From Cypionkella psychrotolerans (lineage in GTDB: Bacteria; Pseudomonadota; Alphaproteobacteria; Rhodobacterales; Rhodobacteraceae), in contig NZ_LGIC01000090.1 of assembly GCF_001294535.1 (NCBI RefSeq), positions 62,001 through 126,000 of the forward strand: a stretch of 64,000 nucleotides of DNA, given 5' to 3'. The translations under genes were made by a program, and so were the position numbers. Each line of letters starts with the position of its first letter. Position 1 is the stretch's first letter. A model generated the notes under the pieces. The model had not been told where the DNA came from. It ran no database searches and saw only the letters and a program-made list of their open reading frames with translations. Below are positions 60,523-64,000 of this stretch, in pieces.

Positions 60523-60996
60523 CTAGCCCACCCGTTCTAGGGCGGCAGAGGCGCGGAATGACGAATAGGGCCAAGCTTCCGGCACATCGACCAAACCGTG
60601 CCGCACCGGGTCCATCTGGCAACTGCGCATATGCAGCGCCATATCGGCGGCATCGCCAATGCGGTGCTGCCAGAAACCGCGCTGCCAGACGCTTTGGTCG
60701 GTGCGGCTGGTGCGGGATTTGCGGGCCCCGTGCGGCAGACTGGTCGAAAAGCGCGCTTTTATCAGACGCCAGCGACCCACCACATCATCCTCTCCAGCGG
60801 GCAAAGTCCAGATCGTGTGCAGGTGATCTGGCATCACCACCCAAGCCGCAATCCGAAACGGCCGCTTCGCCCGTGTCAGCCGCACCGCTTGGCGCAGGCG
60901 TTCAATTTCCAGCACCAAGAGATCATCGCCGGGTCGGTTCAAGGCGACAGTGAAGTAGTGGCTATGTGGGGCGGGTGGGCCGATGTGATATGTCAT
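60523..60996 (-). CDS. REP-associated tyrosine-transposase-like protein (RAYT)
   Basis: This 157-aa Y1-transposase-like protein has the HUH metal motif in MPDHLHTIWTLP and the later FWQHRIGDAADMALHMRSCQMDPVRHGLV and AWPYSSFRASAALE typical of RAYTs. In the usual motif (DY..xNPV), the catalytic Tyr is replaced: the text reads HMRSCQMDPV, with Ser at the Tyr position and Asp for Asn. It is probably unable to cleave DNA in the standard way. ATG 60996 is the first in-frame ATG. Confidence 0.85.
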   Translation of the reverse strand: MTYHIGPPAPHSHYFTVALNRPGDDLLVLEIERLRQAVRLTRAKRPFRIAAWVVMPDHLHTIWTLPAGEDDVVGRWRLIKARFSTSLPHGARKSRTSRTDQSVWQRGFWQHRIGDAADMALHMRSCQMDPVRHGLVDVPEAWPYSSFRASAALERVG

Positions 60997-61071
60997 CCCA
61001 GCAGCCTGCCACGCCGCCGGTTAACATAGCGTTACCGCCAAACCGTCCAACCCGAGATTAAACCGCCCCCG

Positions 61072-61773
61072 CTAAACCGAGCGTGTGATCCCGCCATCCA
61101 CGCGCAAATTCTGCCCGGTGATATAGCCCGCCGCATCCGAAGCCAGAAAGCTGACGGTCCCGGCAATTTCCTCCACCCGACCATAGCGCCCCATCGGAAT
61201 CCGCGCGCGGAATTCCTCTTTCTCGGGCAAGCTGTTGATGAACCCCGGCAAAACGTTGTTGATGCGAATGGCCTGCGGCGCATATTTATCGGCGTAAAGC
61301 TTTGTAAATGTCGCCAAACCCGCCCGCGCCACGCCGCTTGTCGGGAACGCCGGATCCGGCTCGAACGTCGCAAAAGTGGTGATGTTGATGATCGCCCCCC
61401 CTCTGCCTTGCGCCTCAAAGATCGGCGTCACCGCGCGAATCGGGCGCACCGCGGACAGGAAGTAGATATCAATACCCTGATGCCAACCCTCATCGGTGAT
61501 ATCCAACAAAGCCGCGCGCGGCCCGTGGCCTGCCGAGTTCACCAGCACGTCGATCCGGCCAAACTTCGCCATCGCCGCGTCCACCACGCGCTGCACATCG
61601 TCATTGCTCTGGTTCGACCCGGTGACCCCAACGCCGCCCAATTCCGCGCCCAAAGCCTCGCCCTTGCCGGACGAAGACAGGATCGCCACGGCAAAGCCAT
61701 CCGCTGCCAACCGCCGTGCCGCAGCCGCCCCCATGCCCGAACCGCCCGCCGTGATCACCGCAACTTTTTGCAT
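61072..61773 (-). CDS. SDR-family oxidoreductase lacking the usual Tyr-Lys pair
   Basis: This 233-aa Rossmann-fold SDR has the cofactor motif ITAGGSGMGAAAARRLA and NSAGHGP (NAG-type). The Ser-Tyr-Lys catalytic stretch does not follow the classical pattern: the expected YxxxK reads FPTSGVARAGLATFTKLYADKYA, with Ser in the Tyr position and Arg in the Lys position. VLPGFINSLPEKEEF and the C-terminal GQNLRVDGG are present. ATG 61773 has GGAGGCAGAA upstream. It may be a regulator or a variant-chemistry enzyme; the substrate is unknown. Confidence 0.83.
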   Translation of the reverse strand: MQKVAVITAGGSGMGAAAARRLAADGFAVAILSSSGKGEALGAELGGVGVTGSNQSNDDVQRVVDAAMAKFGRIDVLVNSAGHGPRAALLDITDEGWHQGIDIYFLSAVRPIRAVTPIFEAQGRGGAIINITTFATFEPDPAFPTSGVARAGLATFTKLYADKYAPQAIRINNVLPGFINSLPEKEEFRARIPMGRYGRVEEIAGTVSFLASDAAGYITGQNLRVDGGITRSV

Positions 61774-61840
61774 TTCTGCCTCCATCTGTGCTTTGCTGGA
61801 AGCTGACACGCACAACCGCCAAACACCACCCGGATTTCAC

Positions 61841-62833
61841 ATGCACGTTGGCCCAAAGAACCTGATCACTGATATTGCGGGCCTGCGGGTCGGGACGGCC
61901 CATGATGCCAAGCTGCGCTCTGGCTGCACGGTGCTGACGGCGGATCGCCCTTTCACCGCCGCCGTTCACATCATGGGCGGCGCGCCCGGCACGCGGGAGA
62001 CTGATCTTCTGGCACCCGACAAACTGGTGCAACAGGTGGATGCGCTTGTGCTTTCTGGGGGTTCGGCCTTTGGCTTGGATGCCTGTTCAGGTGTCGCGGA
62101 TGCGTTGCGCGCGCAGGGGCGTGGCTTTGCGGTGGGCGATCAGCGCGTGCCAATTGTGCCGGGGGCGATCCTGTTTGATCTGCTGAATGGCGGTGACAAG
62201 ACATGGGCGCGCAATCCCTACTACGATCTGGGTCAACAGGCCTATCTGACCGCAACCGAGGATTTCACTGTTGGCACGGCAGGCGCAGGGTTTGGTGCCG
62301 CGACCGGATACTGGAAGGGCGGGCTCGGCTCTGCCTCGCTAGTCTTGCCCTCAGGTCTGATCGTGGGCGCGCTGGTGGCGGTGAACGCTTTGGGCTCGGT
62401 GACGGTGAATGATGGCCCACATTTCTGGGCCGCTGCATGGGAGCGCAACCGCGAGTTCGGCGGGCTTGGCCCCTACCCGCAGCTCGCGACCCCCGATGCC
62501 CCGCTTCCGCGCAAACGGATGGGAGAGGCCACAACCATCGCCATCGTCGCGACCGACGCCAGCCTGACCCAAGCGCAGGCGCAACGCATGGCCACCGCCG
62601 CCCATGACGGCATGGCCCGCGCCATTGTGCCCTCACACACACCACTCGATGGCGATCTGATCTTTGCCGCCGCGACCGGAGAAAGACCGCTGGCAGACCC
62701 GCCGACCGACACGTTCCAACTCGGCCATGCGGCGGCAATCTGCCTTGCCCGCGCCATCGCCCGCGCGATTTATGAAGCGTCGCCGATGTCGGGGGATTTG
62801 CAACCCTGCTACCGCCCGCGCCACGGCGGCTAG
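61841..62833 (+). CDS. P1-family peptidase/amidohydrolase (DmpA/EstB6 type)
   Basis: This 330-aa Ntn-like self-processing hydrolase shows LITDIAGLRVGTAHDAKLRSGCTVLTAD at the start. ALVLSGGSAFGLDACSGVADAL follows near 70-90, GTAGAGFGAATGYWKGGLGSAS near 145-165 and ALVAVNALGSVTVND near 178, where NALGS is the autocleavage site and Ser the nucleophile. Relatives cleave N-terminal beta-alanine peptides, D-peptides or nylon oligomers. ATG 61841 is the family-like start; the open frame upstream is antisense of the SDR gene. Confidence 0.9.
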   Translation: MHVGPKNLITDIAGLRVGTAHDAKLRSGCTVLTADRPFTAAVHIMGGAPGTRETDLLAPDKLVQQVDALVLSGGSAFGLDACSGVADALRAQGRGFAVGDQRVPIVPGAILFDLLNGGDKTWARNPYYDLGQQAYLTATEDFTVGTAGAGFGAATGYWKGGLGSASLVLPSGLIVGALVAVNALGSVTVNDGPHFWAAAWERNREFGGLGPYPQLATPDAPLPRKRMGEATTIAIVATDASLTQAQAQRMATAAHDGMARAIVPSHTPLDGDLIFAAATGERPLADPPTDTFQLGHAAAICLARAIARAIYEASPMSGDLQPCYRPRHGG

Positions 62834-62834
62834 A

Positions 62835-63284
62835 CTACCACCGCTTCAGCGCCGCCTCATCCTCGTCCCGCGCGGCGACCCATTCGGCACCATCCGCAGA
62901 CAGCTCTTTCTTCCAGAATGGCGCGCGGGATTTCAGGTAATCCATCAGAAACTCCGCCGCAGCAAAGGCATTCGCCCGATGCCGCGCGGCGGTGGCGACC
63001 ATCATAATCGGCTCACCTCCCGCCAGTCGCCCATAGCGATGCACCACCAAAGCATCGACCAAAGACCAGCGCGCTTTGGCTTCATGCATCATGCCCGCAA
63101 TCGCCTTTTCGGTCATGCCGGGATAATGCTCAATCTCCATCGCGGCCAACGCGCCGCCATTGTCGCGCACCAAACCGGTGAAGGTGACAACCGCCCCGGC
63201 CCCGGCCACCTTTGCTGCAAAGGCGTTGGACAACGCACCCAGATCAAACGGTTCGGCCTGCACAGACACCTGCATCTCAGCCAC
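62835..63284 (-). CDS. moaE: Molybdopterin synthase catalytic subunit
   Basis: This 149-aa MoaE has the pattern VTFTGLVRDNGGALAAMEIEHYPGMTEKAIAGM, then VHRYGRLAGGEPIMMVATAARHRANAFAAAEFLMDYLKSRAPFWKKE, including the active-site lysines. It transfers sulfur from MoaD thiocarboxylate to precursor Z. It overlaps moaD by 8 bp, so the pair is coupled. Confidence 0.95.
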   Translation of the reverse strand: MAEMQVSVQAEPFDLGALSNAFAAKVAGAGAVVTFTGLVRDNGGALAAMEIEHYPGMTEKAIAGMMHEAKARWSLVDALVVHRYGRLAGGEPIMMVATAARHRANAFAAAEFLMDYLKSRAPFWKKELSADGAEWVAARDEDEAALKRW

Positions 63285-63525
63285 CCGTCATGGGGGGGAA
63301 GAACGCGAGTTCGCGCACGCCGGATAGCGACGCTTCAAAGCCGGACAATTCCTGATCTACCGCCACCCGCAGGCTCGCCAGATCGCCAAACGCCCATTCA
63401 TAGCGTTCTTCACGGGCTTTCAACTCGGTGATCAACTCCATCACCGTCGCCGCCTGCGTCTCGATCCGCTCACGCGGAACGCCGATCCGCTCCCGCACCC
63501 AAGCGAAATACAGCACGTCGATCAT
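63277..63525 (-). CDS. moaD: Molybdopterin synthase sulfur carrier subunit
   Basis: This 82-aa ubiquitin-like protein ends in the diglycine needed for thiocarboxylation (FFPPMTGG). The start overlaps the pgsA stop by ATGA. It works with MoaE; MoeB/MoaB partners are not seen in this window. Confidence 0.94.
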   Translation of the reverse strand: MIDVLYFAWVRERIGVPRERIETQAATVMELITELKAREERYEWAFGDLASLRVAVDQELSGFEASLSGVRELAFFPPMTGG

Positions 63526-64000
63526 TTATCTTCTCGCAGAAATGGCAGCGCTTTGCGGAAGTAATCCAACCCCGTCATCGCCGTCAGCAGCGCCGCAATC
63601 CACATCAACACCAGCCCGGCATCGCCCGCCACGCTTGCGCAATCACGCTTGCCGCAAGCCCGGATCGGATCGGCCAGCCCCTGCATCACGGCATCGGTAT
63701 ATTGCTCGGGCGTCATGCCATGCATCGCGACACCGTTGAGATATTCCAACCCCGTGCCCAGAAATAGCACCGCAATCGCCACCATCTGCGCCGTGGTCTT
63801 CCACTTTGCCAACTTTGTCACTTTCAGCAGCCCCGCCTTGGCCCCCAGAAACTCGCGCAGACCCGAGACAAAAACTTCGCGGAACAAAATCGCCGTCGCA
63901 GGCAGGATCAGCCAAGGGTTCATCCCGGAATACCCGGTCAGCACCAGTATCGCGATGACCACCATCGCCTTGTCGGCAATCGGGTCCAACATGGTGCCGA
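63522..64000 (-). CDS. pgsA: CDP-diacylglycerol-glycerol-3-phosphate 3-phosphatidyltransferase, C-terminal part
   Basis: The gene runs off the right edge; about 158 codons of the C-terminal half are present. The last bases reading inward give GTMLDPIADKAMVV, the conserved DxxxD end of the CDP-alcohol phosphotransferase motif, with four hydrophobic helices after it. It makes phosphatidylglycerophosphate. An in-frame ATG at 63992 is internal to the family domain and is not the true start. Confidence 0.88.
   Translation of the reverse strand, partial: GTMLDPIADKAMVVIAILVLTGYSGMNPWLILPATAILFREVFVSGLREFLGAKAGLLKVTKLAKWKTTAQMVAIAVLFLGTGLEYLNGVAMHGMTPEQYTDAVMQGLADPIRACGKRDCASVAGDAGLVLMWIAALLTAMTGLDYFRKALPFLREDK

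Noticed and set aside
1-64000. CRISPR array, rRNA or prophage structural genes
   Set aside because: No regularly spaced repeats, rRNA segments, capsid, terminase or integrase sequences were seen on reading both strands.

Overview
The window looks like chromosomal DNA of a marine or soil alphaproteobacterium of the Rhodobacteraceae (Rhodobacterales). The evidence is high GC with many GTG starts, an Mcl1-type malyl-CoA lyase that closely resembles the Rhodobacter enzyme, a zinc-ribbon/ftsE/ftsX/plsC order, a small alphaproteobacterial SRP RNA, the pyk, rpmI-rplT-pheS-pheT and panB-panC blocks, and a DUF1523-like gene. All family names come from reading motifs and remembered family features; no database search was run.

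Region 1 (about 0.4-14 kb) is a divergent exopolysaccharide locus. Leftward it carries an exported protein of unknown function, a GT4 glycosyltransferase, an O-antigen-polymerase-like membrane protein, a Wzz/tyrosine-autokinase fusion and an RTX/Calx-beta/beta-propeller protein. Rightward it carries a P-loop kinase-like protein, a Wzx-like flippase and a nucleotidyltransferase-like/kinase-like fusion. Two 10-bp palindromes 52 bp apart lie in the shared promoter region, and a LuxR-type regulator with a degenerate receiver domain follows. No initiating phosphoglycosyltransferase or Wza-type exporter is visible, so the set is incomplete here.

Region 2 (about 14.3-26 kb) is an accessory island built on insertion-sequence debris. 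It holds an IS5-family fragment cut by a full IS481-family element, an IS21 istB scrap, an IS3-family element interrupted by a fragment of another IS3-family element, and a broken sugar-ABC binding-protein gene joined to a GMC oxidoreductase tail. Inside it is one intact cargo module: a betaine/proline-type ABC transporter (binding protein, ATPase with a CBS-like tail, double-length permease), an amidase and a convergent XRE-type regulator. The island ends next to the SRP RNA gene.

Region 3 (26-46 kb) is mostly core: a zinc-ribbon membrane protein, ftsE-ftsX-plsC-tfoX-like, a PNPOx-like flavoprotein, a fatty-acid-hydroxylase-like protein, an AAA ATPase, accA, a pyruvyltransferase-like gene, an AraC/GyrI regulator, mcl1, a D-amino-acid aminotransferase, a second RTX protein, an N-formylglutamate-amidohydrolase-like gene, pyk, rpmI-rplT and pheS-pheT.

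Region 4 (46-52.6 kb) is a tightly packed six-gene leftward operon: a TelA-like coiled-coil protein, an uncharacterised 377-aa protein, an AAA+ ATPase with a long N-terminal region, an uncharacterised 458-aa protein, a small two-TM protein and a DUF1523-like membrane protein. It is the best candidate here for an undescribed system.

Region 5 (52.6-64 kb) is mixed metabolism: an M20 peptidase gene broken by one amber codon, panB-panC, a cupin, an L,D-transpeptidase lipoprotein, a GlsB/YeaQ-type membrane protein, creatinase, a YghU-type GST, a zinc-ribbon protein, a RAYT-like protein without the expected tyrosine, an SDR without the usual Tyr/Lys, a P1-family peptidase, and moaD-moaE-pgsA running off the right edge. 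No tRNA, rRNA or CRISPR array was seen.
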